A stretch of 64,000 bases of DNA, from the NCBI RefSeq assembly GCF_036997615.1, contig NZ_JAWLQA010000012.1. One strand, written 5' to 3'. Shown here piece by piece: positions 44,530 through 53,381 of this stretch; positions within the stretch are counted from its first letter, which is position 1; the number at the start of each line of letters is the position of its first letter. The notes beneath the pieces were generated by a model. That model saw only the letters and a program-made list of their open reading frames with translations. It did not search any database and was not told where the DNA came from. The position numbers and the translations under genes were made by a program. This stretch comes from Brachyspira sp949287565 (lineage in GTDB: Bacteria; Spirochaetota; Brachyspiria; Brachyspirales; Brachyspiraceae).

Positions 44530-46074
44530 TTATAGAGGTATATTGCCATGTTTTCTAGGAAGTCTAGTTTCTCTCTTGCTTGCTAAAAGATGCAATGCAT
44601 TAATCAAATAGCTTCTAGTATATTCAGGCTCTATTACATCATCTACATAACCTCTAACAGCAGCTCTGTAAGGATTAGCAAATTCTTTTTTATATTCTTC
44701 TATTTTTTCAGCTCTTACTTTTTTAGGATCCTGAGCATTATCTATATCTTTTTTGAATATGATATTAGCAGCACCATCCGGTCCCATAACAGCGATCTCA
44801 GCAGAAGGCCAAGCATAAACCATATCAGCACCTAAATGCTTAGAACACATAGCTATATAAGCTCCGCCATAAGACTTTCTTATTATAAGAGTGATTTTTG
44901 GTGCAGTAGCCTCTGAATAAGCATATAAAAGTTTAGCACCATGTCTTATAACTCCATTATGCTCCTGTCCCACACCAGGTAAATATCCTGCTGTATCAAC
45001 TAATGTAATCAATGGAATATTAAAGCTGTCGCAGAAACGAATGAATCTTGCAGCCTTATCTGCAGCATTAATATCCAATACTCCAGCCATTTCATTAGGC
45101 TGATTGGCTATTATACCAACTGATTTTCCGTCAAGACGGGCAAAACATATAACTATATTTTTAGCAAATAAAGGCTGAAGTTCAAAAAACTCTCCATTAT
45201 CTACAACTCTTTTTATTACTTCTTTTATATCATAAGGTTTATTTGGAGCATCTGGAAGAACATTTGATAATTCTTCATCTGCTCTGTTCGGATCATCATC
45301 TGTATTTTCTAAAGGCACATCTTCTAAATTATTTTGAGGTATATAAGATAATAATTTTTTAACGCCCTCTAATGTAGAAATTTCATCAGGGAACATCAAA
45401 GAAGCAACACCTGATGTTTTACTATGAACAAAAGCTCCTCCAAGCTCTTCAGCAGAAACCTGTTCGCCTGTTACAGCTTTTACTACCTGAGGACCTGTTA
45501 TAAACATATTTGAACTTTTATCAGTCATGAATATAAAGTCCATCAATGCAGGAGAATAAACTGCACCGCCTGCACAAGGTCCCATTATAACACATATTTG
45601 AGGTATAACTCCGGAAGCCTGAACATTTCTATAGAATATATCTCCATAACCTCTTAATGAATCAATACCCTCTTGTATTCTAGCTCCGCCTGAATCATTG
45701 ATACCTATACAAGGACAGCCTAATTTGATAGCCATATCCTGTACCTTACAAATCTTAGCAGCATGCATTTGTCCTAAAGAACCGCCTATAACAGTAAAGT
45801 CCTGAGCATATATACATACTTGTCTGCCGTTTATTTTACCGTATCCTGTAACTACACCTTCGCCTGGAACTTTATTTTTTTCCATACCGAAATCACTGCA
45901 TCTATGTTCTATAAAAGCATCAATCTCGCAGAAAGTACCTTCATCTAAAAGCTGTAATATACGTTCTCTTGCTGTTAATTTACCTTTTTTATGGCGTTCT
46001 TCGTTTTTTTCTTTACCGCCGCCTTCTTCTATCTTTTCTTTTCTTATTCTTAATTCATTGATTTTTTCTTGCAT
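44530..46074 (-). CDS. mmdA: Acyl-CoA carboxyltransferase, methylmalonyl-CoA decarboxylase alpha subunit
   Basis: The 514-residue protein is a biotin-dependent carboxyltransferase: GKLTARERILQLLDEGTF, the acyl-CoA oxyanion segments NDSGGARIQEGIDSL and GPCAGGAVYSPALMDF, GVIRHGAKLLYAYSEATAP and RKSYGGAYIAM. An acyl-CoA (not pyruvate-type) transferase points to methylmalonyl-CoA decarboxylase, with glutaconyl-CoA as the alternative. The reaction would give propionyl-CoA and a Na+ gradient. It heads the mmdA-mmdD-mmdC-mmdB operon. Confidence 0.9.
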   Translation of the reverse strand: MQEKINELRIRKEKIEEGGGKEKNEERHKKGKLTARERILQLLDEGTFCEIDAFIEHRCSDFGMEKNKVPGEGVVTGYGKINGRQVCIYAQDFTVIGGSLGQMHAAKICKVQDMAIKLGCPCIGINDSGGARIQEGIDSLRGYGDIFYRNVQASGVIPQICVIMGPCAGGAVYSPALMDFIFMTDKSSNMFITGPQVVKAVTGEQVSAEELGGAFVHSKTSGVASLMFPDEISTLEGVKKLLSYIPQNNLEDVPLENTDDDPNRADEELSNVLPDAPNKPYDIKEVIKRVVDNGEFFELQPLFAKNIVICFARLDGKSVGIIANQPNEMAGVLDINAADKAARFIRFCDSFNIPLITLVDTAGYLPGVGQEHNGVIRHGAKLLYAYSEATAPKITLIIRKSYGGAYIAMCSKHLGADMVYAWPSAEIAVMGPDGAANIIFKKDIDNAQDPKKVRAEKIEEYKKEFANPYRAAVRGYVDDVIEPEYTRSYLINALHLLASKRETRLPRKHGNIPL

Positions 46075-46193
46075 ATTTCTTTAAGTCCTTATTAGATTTT
46101 TTTATCTAACTATTAGATTTTAAACAAAAATTTAAATGACTAGTTAAAGAAACATATAACTATTTTTTATTTATTGCAATGGTGTTTTATAAC

Positions 46194-46226
46194 TTTTGTA
46201 TGTTTTAACAATTTAGTCGAAAGTTT
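46194..46226 (+). other. Upstream motif shared by two surface-protein genes (copy 1)
   Basis: The sequence from TTTTGTATG to GTCGAAAGTTT matches 47056-47087 at roughly 26 of 32 positions: TTTTGTA, TTTTAAC, ATT and GTCGAAA are shared. It lies 169 bases before the lipoprotein start. The rest of the gap 46075-46394 is AT-rich and contains no gene that I can support. Confidence 0.45.
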
Positions 46227-46394
46227 AATTTTTTTTATACATAAAAAATATTAAATAAAGTTATAATATATTTTTATATACTTTAAATAATATTACATTT
46301 AATTCTACAAACATATATAAAATATTGACTTTAAAACATAATCTGTTAATATTTTAATATATTAAAAATATGATAAAAAATTATAGGAGAAATT

Positions 46395-46940
46395 TTGAGT
46401 AAAAAAATTTTTTTATCTCTTTTATTCGTTTTAGCATTGGCTGTAAGCTGTAATAAAAATAATATAACATCACCAACAACAACTAAAGTAACTTATCAGG
46501 ATTATAATAGCGAAATAGCAATATTAAATGATCTTAATATAGCTGAAAAAAGTACTATAATTTTAGATCCTATATATTATATAGCGATAATAAGACCTAA
46601 TGCTCTTGATATTGATGCAAGGGGGGAATCTGCTCAAACAGCTAATAATAATACAACAACAACAGATACAGTTGTGAAAAAAATGCAAGATAAATTAAAT
46701 ACCATACAAAATCCAAAAATAACTTATAATGTAAAATCATATTCATATCCTCAGACTTAAACTGATACAGTACAATTTAATATTGAAATGACTCCAAGAA
46801 ATGGTGAATTTGATTTAGATAGTTTCAAAAATGAAGGTTTTACTGATGAAGTTTATACTACAGCTACAAAAATAACGTTGATTATCAATATAAGACTTGT
46901 TGATTCTAAATGGACAGATGTTATGCCTCCTTCAAAATAA
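46395..46940 (+). pseudogene. Lipoprotein gene interrupted by an in-frame stop
   Basis: A TTG start behind AGGAGA encodes a lipoprotein signal (LALAVSCNKN, Cys about 19) and 121 residues. TAA follows at 46758-46760. The same frame then stays open for 60 more codons (NIEMTPRNGEFDLDS, INIRLVDSKWTDVMPP) to a second TAA at 46938-46940 just before a strong terminator. A single nonsense change (for example from CAA or GAA) best explains this. Stop readthrough, or strain variation, are alternatives. No family is recognised. Confidence 0.7.
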
Positions 46941-46968
46941 TTAAATAAAAATTAATAAATGATAATAA

Positions 46969-47004
46969 TTAGGGCATTTTCTTTAATAGAGAATGTCCTT
47001 TTTT
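46969..47004 (+). terminator. Rho-independent terminator
   Basis: The stem GGGCATTTTCT/AGAATGTCC (46972-46982 with 46990-46998, one G-T pair and a bulge) is followed by a T run. It lies 30 bases past the second stop of the interrupted lipoprotein gene, supporting that stop as the original gene end. Confidence 0.82.
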
Positions 47005-47055
47005 ATTTAATTTAACTAATAATTAAAAAATCAATATTATTTCATATCCTACAAA

Positions 47056-47087
47056 TTTTGTACATTTTAACCATTCGGTCGAAAATT
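47056..47087 (+). other. Upstream motif shared by two surface-protein genes (copy 2)
   Basis: This copy reads TTTTGTACA, TTTTAACC, ATTCGGTCGAAAATT and matches 46194-46226. It lies 178 bases before the 47,265 start, close to the 169-base spacing of copy 1. It could be a distant regulatory site or mark a shared ancestral upstream region. Confidence 0.45.
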
Positions 47088-47264
47088 AAAAATATACAAA
47101 AAACACTTGAAAAAAGTTAGTCTATTCTTACAATTATAATATATTAAATAATTCAAATTACATTATAGCATATAGAATAAATAAACAAAAAACAAACTAT
47201 ATATGGTTTATTTTTTTATGCCTATAATTTTATATATAGATAAATTATTTTAGGAGTAAATAAA

Positions 47265-47909
47265 ATGAAAAAATTAATTATAATGACAAGTATATTAGTC
47301 ATGAGCTTAAGCAGCGGATTAATGGCTAAAACAGGATTCAGTTTAGGATTAATAATTCCTGTAGGTGCTAGTTTTGGAATTTACAGCGGAAATGATGCTC
47401 AGCATATAAAATCTGATGCAGGTTTTGAATTTGGAATACATGTTCAGCCTTCTTATTATTTTGGATTTGAATATTTATCATTCGGTTTAGGTTTAGATTT
47501 GGGATATAACAGAGATACATTTGCTTTTAAGGCTGTTATTGATGAAAAGTCTAAAGGCGGTGTAACTTTTGACAGCTTAATGATAGGTATATTACCTAGA
47601 ATAGATGTTTGGTTTGTATCTATAGGTGTAGGTGCCGGTATAAAAATACCTTTGGCAGGAAGCAGCTATTTTAGAGAAAGTGATGGAGGATATACTTCTC
47701 AAGGATATGATTTCAAAAAAATAGGAGAAAATTTTAAAAATCCTTATATACCTTATGTAAAGGCTGTTGTTGATTTCTTATTGCCTTATAATATAGTTTT
47801 GGGAGCCTATTTCTCCTATGATATACCTTTAATTGAAACTAAAAATCCTACTTTCCATGCTAAGCTTTCATCTTTTGATTTGGGTGCCGAAGTTGGTTTA
47901 AGATTCTAA
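47265..47909 (+). CDS. Predicted outer-membrane barrel protein (paralogue 1)
   Basis: The 214-residue protein has a signal peptide (about 1-21, ending SSGLMA). Barrel-like strands follow, such as FSLGLIIPVGASFGIYSG, FEFGIHVQPSYYFGF, FGLGLDLGYNRDTFAF, ILPRIDVWFVSIGVGAGIKIP and YVKAVVDFLLPYNIVLGAYFSY. It ends with LGAEVGLRF, a typical barrel C-terminus. A close paralogue follows at 48.05 kb. It resembles Brachyspira surface barrel families; the role is unknown. A strong terminator follows. Confidence 0.78.
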   Translation: MKKLIIMTSILVMSLSSGLMAKTGFSLGLIIPVGASFGIYSGNDAQHIKSDAGFEFGIHVQPSYYFGFEYLSFGLGLDLGYNRDTFAFKAVIDEKSKGGVTFDSLMIGILPRIDVWFVSIGVGAGIKIPLAGSSYFRESDGGYTSQGYDFKKIGENFKNPYIPYVKAVVDFLLPYNIVLGAYFSYDIPLIETKNPTFHAKLSSFDLGAEVGLRF

Positions 47910-47938
47910 TAAAAATTTAATTAATAAAAATAATATTT

Positions 47939-47975
47939 GGGGAATACATATTCAATAATATGTATTCCTTTTTTT
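47939..47975 (+). terminator. Rho-independent terminator
   Basis: A ten-base stem GGAATACATA/TATGTATTCC (47941-47950 with 47959-47968) is followed by seven T. Confidence 0.88.
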
Positions 47976-48051
47976 ATAGTAGTTTTTTATTATAAGTATA
48001 TTATAGATATTGTCGAATATATAAGGCAATAAAATATAAAGGACTATAAAA

Positions 48052-48693
48052 ATCAAAAAAATAATAACAATTGCATGCTTATTAATAATTGCATTAAGCG
48101 GAAACTTGATGGCTAAAACAGGATTTGAGGTAAATGTTCTATTTCCTTTCGGAGTGAGTTTAGGAACATATACCGGAACAGATGCAGCTAAATACACTAA
48201 AGCCGATGCTGGTTTTGAATTTGGTATTCATGTTATAGCTGGATATTATTTCGGAATAAGTAATATAGCTTTAGGAATAGGCCTTGATATAGGTTATCAA
48301 AAAGATGTATTTGCTTTCGGATTAAAAGGAGAAAAAGGAAGATATGGTGCTTCTTTTGACAGTTTCCATCTTGGTTTGCTTCCTAGAATAGATTTAGCTT
48401 TCATATCTATAGGTGTAGGCGGAGGATTCAAATTTCCTATAGCAGGACTTATGTATGATAAAAGAGGCGCAAATGGAATAGCTCAGGCTAGTATGTATGA
48501 TACAAAAACTATATACAGAGAATTTAATAAACCTTTTATACCTTATGTAAAAGTTGCTCTTGATTTTATTTTACCGCTTAATTTAACTGCTGGTATTTAT
48601 ATTTCTTATGATATACCATTTATGGAAAGTAAAACTTATGACTTTAAATTATCAAGTGTAGATTTAGGTGCTCAGCTTGGAATAAGATTCTAA
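48052..48693 (+). CDS. Outer-membrane barrel protein (paralogue 2), apparent ATC start
   Basis: The frame encodes a full signal peptide (KKIITIACLLIIALSGNLMA) and a 213-residue barrel protein parallel to paralogue 1: FEVNVLFPFGVSLGTYTG, FEFGIHVIAGYYFGI, FISIGVGGGFKFPIAG and LGAQLGIRF. No ATG, GTG or TTG exists before the signal peptide. At the place where the start should be, eight bases after AGGA (48040-48043), the codon is ATC followed by AAA AAA. Either ATC acts as a rare start codon, or a start was lost and the gene is decaying. Starting at TTG 48106 would remove the signal peptide. Confidence 0.65.
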   Translation: MKKIITIACLLIIALSGNLMAKTGFEVNVLFPFGVSLGTYTGTDAAKYTKADAGFEFGIHVIAGYYFGISNIALGIGLDIGYQKDVFAFGLKGEKGRYGASFDSFHLGLLPRIDLAFISIGVGGGFKFPIAGLMYDKRGANGIAQASMYDTKTIYREFNKPFIPYVKVALDFILPLNLTAGIYISYDIPFMESKTYDFKLSSVDLGAQLGIRF

Positions 48694-48720
48694 TATTTTA
48701 TTTATTGAATTTTTTTAGTT

Positions 48721-48757
48721 AATAGGGTGCATAAATAAATGCATCCTATTTTTTTAT
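48721..48757 (+). terminator. Rho-independent terminator
   Basis: A twelve-base stem AATAGGGTGCAT/ATGCATCCTATT (48721-48732 with 48739-48750, one mismatch) is followed by a T run. Confidence 0.88.
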
Positions 48758-48924
48758 AAAAATTACATAATGAAAAGTAAATATTTCATATTATCAATTT
48801 TCATAACTTAACATTCATACAAAGTATGTATTAATATTATTTGATACATTTCACACTTAAACTATAAAAACAAAAATTATTTATAACAAATTAATATATT
48901 TTCTATAATTATTCAAATACATAT

Positions 48925-48952
48925 TTGAATAAAAAAAATATTGTGTTATACT
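48925..48952 (+). promoter_or_regulatory. Promoter upstream of the start-less lipoprotein frame
   Basis: TTGAAT (48925-48930) and TATACT (48947-48952) are separated by 16 bases. The predicted start is at about 48959, which is already inside the coding frame of the lipoprotein signal, leaving no room for a ribosome-binding site. Confidence 0.55.
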
Positions 48953-48956
48953 TTAA

Positions 48957-49754
48957 AAAATAATCTCATTTTTATTCATTTTAAGCACAATAATTTTCAT
49001 AGGATGTAACAATAATATAACAAATTCTGATGATACTAATCAAGGCGGTAATGATAATGGTAATAATAATGAAATAACAACTCCAGATGGTTTAGCATCA
49101 ACTTATGATGGTACTTGGTATTTTTATAGTGAAGATGGTAAAATAAAAGGTGATACTGTTACTGTAGCCAATGGGGGAATAACTGGATTAAAAACATCAT
49201 CAGGAACAGCAATAGATTTTGTAAAAGATAATTTTAATAGTAAAGTTATTATTGATATAAATCTTATTGATTCAAAAAATTATGCTGTATATAAAGATGG
49301 TAATACTGGTAATATGAATTTCAATGACACTGTAGCTTATGTAAAAATAAAAGATGCTTCAGGTACTGTCATCATAGAAGGAATGCTTTCAAAAACACAA
49401 AAATCTACTGCTATTGATGCTTCTCATGCAGGTACATATACATACACAACAACAGGTAATGCTAAATGGGAATTGATAGTAACATCTGATTTAGTTACTT
49501 TTAAAAGAACTTCTTCATCTGGTAGTTCAGAAACTTATAATATGCCTTCTGTATATTTTACTAAAAGCGGAAATTCTTATACTTGCGATGCTTTCAATTA
49601 TCCTAATACTGTATTAAATTTTGATACTAAAAGTTTTGGTATAGAACATATAAATGTAAAATATACTGTTAATGCTGATTTTTCTCAAGCATCTACTAGC
49701 TCATCTATTACTACTTTATCAGACAGCAAAGTTGAATATACAAAAACAAAATAA
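48957..49754 (+). pseudogene. Lipoprotein frame with lost translation start
   Basis: The open frame runs from just after a TAA at 48954-48956. It encodes a lipoprotein signal (FLFILSTIIFIGCNNN), a Gly/Asn linker (NQGGNDNGNNNE) and about 220 residues rich in Ser, Thr and Asp (STYDGTWYFYSEDGK, YTTTGNAKWELIVTSD). It lacks any ATG, GTG or TTG before the lipobox. A small deletion removing the 5' leader and the MKK start codons is the simplest explanation. The ATG at 49314 is internal. A very strong terminator follows. The GTWYFYSEDGKI pattern recalls small Brachyspira lipoprotein families. Confidence 0.6.
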
Positions 49755-49773
49755 ATAATATAATATTATTTTA

Positions 49774-49820
49774 AGACTTATCTTTTACTAAATTAATAGT
49801 AAAAGATAAGTCTATTTTTT
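49774..49820 (+). terminator. Strong rho-independent terminator
   Basis: A 17-base perfect stem (49774-49790 with 49797-49813, AGACTTATC... pairing with ...GATAAGTCT) and a six-base loop are followed by ATTTTTT. It marks the end of the start-less lipoprotein frame. Confidence 0.92.
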
Positions 49821-49896
49821 ATATATCAAGTATAAGTTATATATTTTTTATTTATTTTAAGTTTCTCAAATATAGTTTTTAAAACTTATTCTCAAG

Positions 49897-50094
49897 CCCC
49901 ACCCTTTAGGTTTATAGATTTAATTTGCAATTTTAATTTAATTTTTATTTAATGCCTAATTAGAATTTTTTAGCTGCCCACCCAAGATTTTTTTAAATTT
50001 ATTATTTTACTCACCGCACGAAAAACTAAATTAAGAATATAGCATTATGTGTATAATTTAATTTTTTTATATTAAAAATTTTGTTCACCGTGTG
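49897..50094 (-). repeat. Copy C of the 195-bp GC-box element (reverse)
   Basis: CCCCACCC (49897-49904), GCCCACCCAAG (49976-49986), CGCACG (50015-50020) and CGTGTG (50089-50094) occur here. Read on the minus strand it aligns with copy A over its length, including AAAGGGTGGGG versus AAAGGGCGGGG and CTTGGGTGGGC versus CTTGGGCGGGT. It lies between convergent genes. Confidence 0.7.
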
Positions 50095-50139
50095 TCAAGA
50101 TATAAAAACTATATTTAAAAAATTAAGATAATTGAAAAA

Positions 50140-50178
50140 ATAAAGGGCCTAAGTATTATAACTCAAGCCCTTTTATTA
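50140..50178 (-). terminator. Terminator of the RND efflux operon
   Basis: AAAGGGC (50142-50148) pairs with GCCCTTT (50167-50173). On the minus strand it is followed by ATTTTTTCAA. It lies just past the stop of the RND permease gene. Confidence 0.75.
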
Positions 50179-50198
50179 TTTATATTTATGTTTATATA

Positions 50199-53100
50199 TT
50201 ATTTACCTGGAGTACTCAAAGCATCGTCTATACCTGTACCAGTTTCAACACTAGCCAAGTCTTTAGCATCATAATCTTTAAGAGGTATTCTATTTCTAAT
50301 AGCCGCATAAACAGTAGGTACTATAACAAGAGTGAACATAGTAGAAACTGTCAAACCTCCAAGAACCGCTAATGATAAAGGCTGATACATCTCATTACCC
50401 TCTCCGCTGGATAAAGCCATAGGAAGAAGTCCTAATATTGTTGTAAGAGAAGTCATAAGTACCGGTCTTAATCTTCTAGGACCTGCAATCAAAGCGGCTT
50501 TATCACCATTAATTTTCTTTTCATGCATAAGCTGATTCATATAGTCTATCAGTACAATACCATTGTTAACTACAATACCTATAAGTACTATAACTCCTAT
50601 ACCGCTATATACACTTAAAGTTTGTCCTGTAATAAATAATAAAGTAAGTGATCCGGCAAAACCAAATGGTATAGCAAGAGCAATAACAAAAGGTGCTATA
50701 TACGATTCAAACTGACTTGCCATAATAGCATAAACTAATACTAAAGCTAAGAATAATGCCTGTATAAGCTGTCCAAATGCTTCTTGCATATCCTCATAAT
50801 CACCAGAATAAAGAACACTGAAACCAGAAGGCATAAATACTTTTTCATTGATAGCTTTCTGTACATCATTCATTATCTGATTCATAGGTCTGCCATAACC
50901 AGCCGCAGTTATTGAAGTTATTCTGCTGTCATTTTTTCTTTCTATTTCAGTAGGAGCAAAATTCTTATCAACATTTGCAATAGCTGATACTGGAACCATA
51001 CCGCTTGGAGTAGGTATAAGCATTCTCTTAACATCATCTATATTTATTCTATCTCTCTCATTCAACTGTACTATAACATCAATATCTGTAACTTCAGAGT
51101 TTTCCGGAGTCATTCTTGTAGCTGTAGTACCGCCGAAACTTGTTTTAATAGAGTTAGCAACAGTATTAATATTAAGTCCCATTTTTGAAGCTAAATCTCT
51201 GTTAATTGTAACATTAAGTTCTGGACTAGCATCACTTTTTTTAAGTCTTACATCGCGAAGCCCTGGAACATCTTGCAAAGCAGCTATTATATTATTAGCC
51301 AATTCTCTAGCTCTAACTAAATCCTCTCCAACTATATCTATATCTATTCCGCTTGAATCACTGCTTCCGCCGCCTTTCATACTACTTACAGAGTCAACGT
51401 TAATAGTGGCAGGATAACTAGCTAATCTCTTTCTAACCATTTCTACATATTCTTCAGTTTCTTTAGTTCTTCCATCTGTTTTATCTCTTAATTTCACTCT
51501 TATTTGACCTTTATTGGCATCGGAACCTGATCTAGATCTTGATTGTACTCTGCTTAAATCTTCACCTATTAATTCTGTTATATCCTTAGTCATTCTATCA
51601 ATGAAAGCACCTGTTTGTTCTTTTCTTGTACCTATAGGCATAGTTACACTAGCCATTAACTGACCTTCATCAGATTTTGGAAAACCTTCTTTACCTATCA
51701 ACATCAATCCAACTATTATCACAGCAAATACTATAGTTATAACTGGTATTAATACTCTATTTTTATGATAAACAGAATAAGTTAATACTTTTTCATATAT
51801 ATAATTAACTTTAGAGTGGAAATGCTTATCAAAGAAATTTTCAAATTTAGATAAAAATTTAGATTTTTTAGTAGTTATAAGTCTGGCACCAAGCATAGGA
51901 ACAATAGTTAAAGCAACAGCCAAAGAAGCTATCATAGAAACAGTAACTGTAATACATAAATCCCTAAACATCTGTCCTGTTTGTCCTTCTACAAAAAGGA
52001 AAGGTAAAAATACAGCTATTGTTGTAAGAGTAGAAGCGGAAATAGCAAGTGACACTGTAGAAGTACCATCTATAGCGGAAGAGTATTTACCATAACCATT
52101 ATTCCTATAGAAGAATATATTTTCAAGTACAACAATAGAGTTATCTACCATCATACCAATACCAAGTACAAGCCCTGAAAGTGATATGATATTCAAAGTA
52201 GTTCCAAAGAAATACATTAAAGTAAATGTCACTATTATAGACATAGGAATTGATATTGCTATTATTGATACAGTTCTTACATTCCATAAATATATCATAA
52301 GAATAATAACAGCGAATAATCCTCCCTGCCAAGCGGTATCAAGAACCCCTTTTATTGCATTATTAACATTATCTGCACTATTGAATAATACCTCATATTT
52401 TATACCTTCAGGTAAATTAAGAGAATCTAATCTTTTCTTTATACCATCAGAAACTGCTACTGTATTAGCACCAGATTCTTTGTTTATTGAAATTGTAACG
52501 GCAGGAGTACCATTAACTTTAATAACATCTCCGTCTTCATCATAGCCTTCATAAATTGTAGCTAATTCTCTAAGTCTTATAGGAGTGCTATTTGTTTTTA
52601 ATGCCACAACAACATTTCCTATATCGCTTACAGTTTTAAACTCACCTGTAGTTCTTAAAGTATATTTATAAACACCCTCATAAGTTTCACCGCCTGAAAT
52701 ATTTTGATTTTCTAAAGCCAATGTATTTACGATTGTATTGATATCCAATCCGTAAGCCTGAAGTCTATTCATATCAACATCAACTTTAATCTGAGTTTTT
52801 AAACCTCCTCTAATCTCAGCCATAGCAACACCGCCAACCTGTTCTATACTAGTTAATATCTGATTATCAACTAAATTGTATAAAGCAGATAAATTGTCTG
52901 TACCATAGAAAGATATTTCCATAACAGGAATATTATCAGTAGAAAATTTATAAACGGCAGGGCTTTCAGCATCATCAGGTAAAGATTTTCTTATTCTGTC
53001 TATTGCCTCTCTAATATCGGCTGTAGCAGAAGCCAAATCACTTCCCCAGTTAAATTCTATAAAAACTCTTGAATCCTCCTCTTCAGAAGATGAGCTTACC

Positions 53101-53339
53101 TCTTTAATGTTATTAACAGAAGAAACTGCTCCTTCAATAATCCTAGAAACAGATTTTTCTACCTCTTCTGGACCTGCATTATCATAAGTTGTTCTAATAC
53201 TAATAAAAGGCAATTCCATGTCAGGCAAAAAGTCTACAGGAAGCCTTGAAAGACTAACAACACCAAGTATAACAACAGCAACTATACCCATAAAAACGGC
53301 TACGGGTCTTTTTACTATTAATTCAATAAAACTTCTCAT
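50199..53339 (-). CDS. RND (HAE1-type) efflux permease
   Basis: The 1,046-residue protein has the AcrB-type layout of twelve membrane helices and two large periplasmic loops. It starts FIELIVKRPVAVFMGIVAVV. TM4 has GIGMMVDNSIVVLENIF with the proton-relay Asp, followed by TLTTIAVFLPFLFVEG. The second half has MASQFESYIAPFVIALAIPF, GIVVNNGIVLIDYMNQL and RLRPVLMTSLTTILGLLPMA. It exports drugs, lipids or metabolites using the proton gradient. It is last in the tolC-like, adaptor, permease operon. The substrate is unknown. Confidence 0.95.
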   Translation of the reverse strand: MRSFIELIVKRPVAVFMGIVAVVILGVVSLSRLPVDFLPDMELPFISIRTTYDNAGPEEVEKSVSRIIEGAVSSVNNIKEVSSSSEEEDSRVFIEFNWGSDLASATADIREAIDRIRKSLPDDAESPAVYKFSTDNIPVMEISFYGTDNLSALYNLVDNQILTSIEQVGGVAMAEIRGGLKTQIKVDVDMNRLQAYGLDINTIVNTLALENQNISGGETYEGVYKYTLRTTGEFKTVSDIGNVVVALKTNSTPIRLRELATIYEGYDEDGDVIKVNGTPAVTISINKESGANTVAVSDGIKKRLDSLNLPEGIKYEVLFNSADNVNNAIKGVLDTAWQGGLFAVIILMIYLWNVRTVSIIAISIPMSIIVTFTLMYFFGTTLNIISLSGLVLGIGMMVDNSIVVLENIFFYRNNGYGKYSSAIDGTSTVSLAISASTLTTIAVFLPFLFVEGQTGQMFRDLCITVTVSMIASLAVALTIVPMLGARLITTKKSKFLSKFENFFDKHFHSKVNYIYEKVLTYSVYHKNRVLIPVITIVFAVIIVGLMLIGKEGFPKSDEGQLMASVTMPIGTRKEQTGAFIDRMTKDITELIGEDLSRVQSRSRSGSDANKGQIRVKLRDKTDGRTKETEEYVEMVRKRLASYPATINVDSVSSMKGGGSSDSSGIDIDIVGEDLVRARELANNIIAALQDVPGLRDVRLKKSDASPELNVTINRDLASKMGLNINTVANSIKTSFGGTTATRMTPENSEVTDIDVIVQLNERDRINIDDVKRMLIPTPSGMVPVSAIANVDKNFAPTEIERKNDSRITSITAAGYGRPMNQIMNDVQKAINEKVFMPSGFSVLYSGDYEDMQEAFGQLIQALFLALVLVYAIMASQFESYIAPFVIALAIPFGFAGSLTLLFITGQTLSVYSGIGVIVLIGIVVNNGIVLIDYMNQLMHEKKINGDKAALIAGPRRLRPVLMTSLTTILGLLPMALSSGEGNEMYQPLSLAVLGGLTVSTMFTLVIVPTVYAAIRNRIPLKDYDAKDLASVETGTGIDDALSTPGK

Positions 53340-53381
53340 AATCGCTCCTTATTTAATTTTAATATAATCATAATAAGAAAA

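Noticed and set aside
48106..48693. TTG start for the second barrel protein
   Set aside because: It would discard a complete signal peptide that is in frame upstream; the ATC position fits the ribosome-binding site far better.
49314..49754. A 146-residue gene starting at ATG 49314
   Set aside because: The same frame is open for 119 codons upstream and includes a lipobox, so this ATG is internal to a damaged lipoprotein gene.
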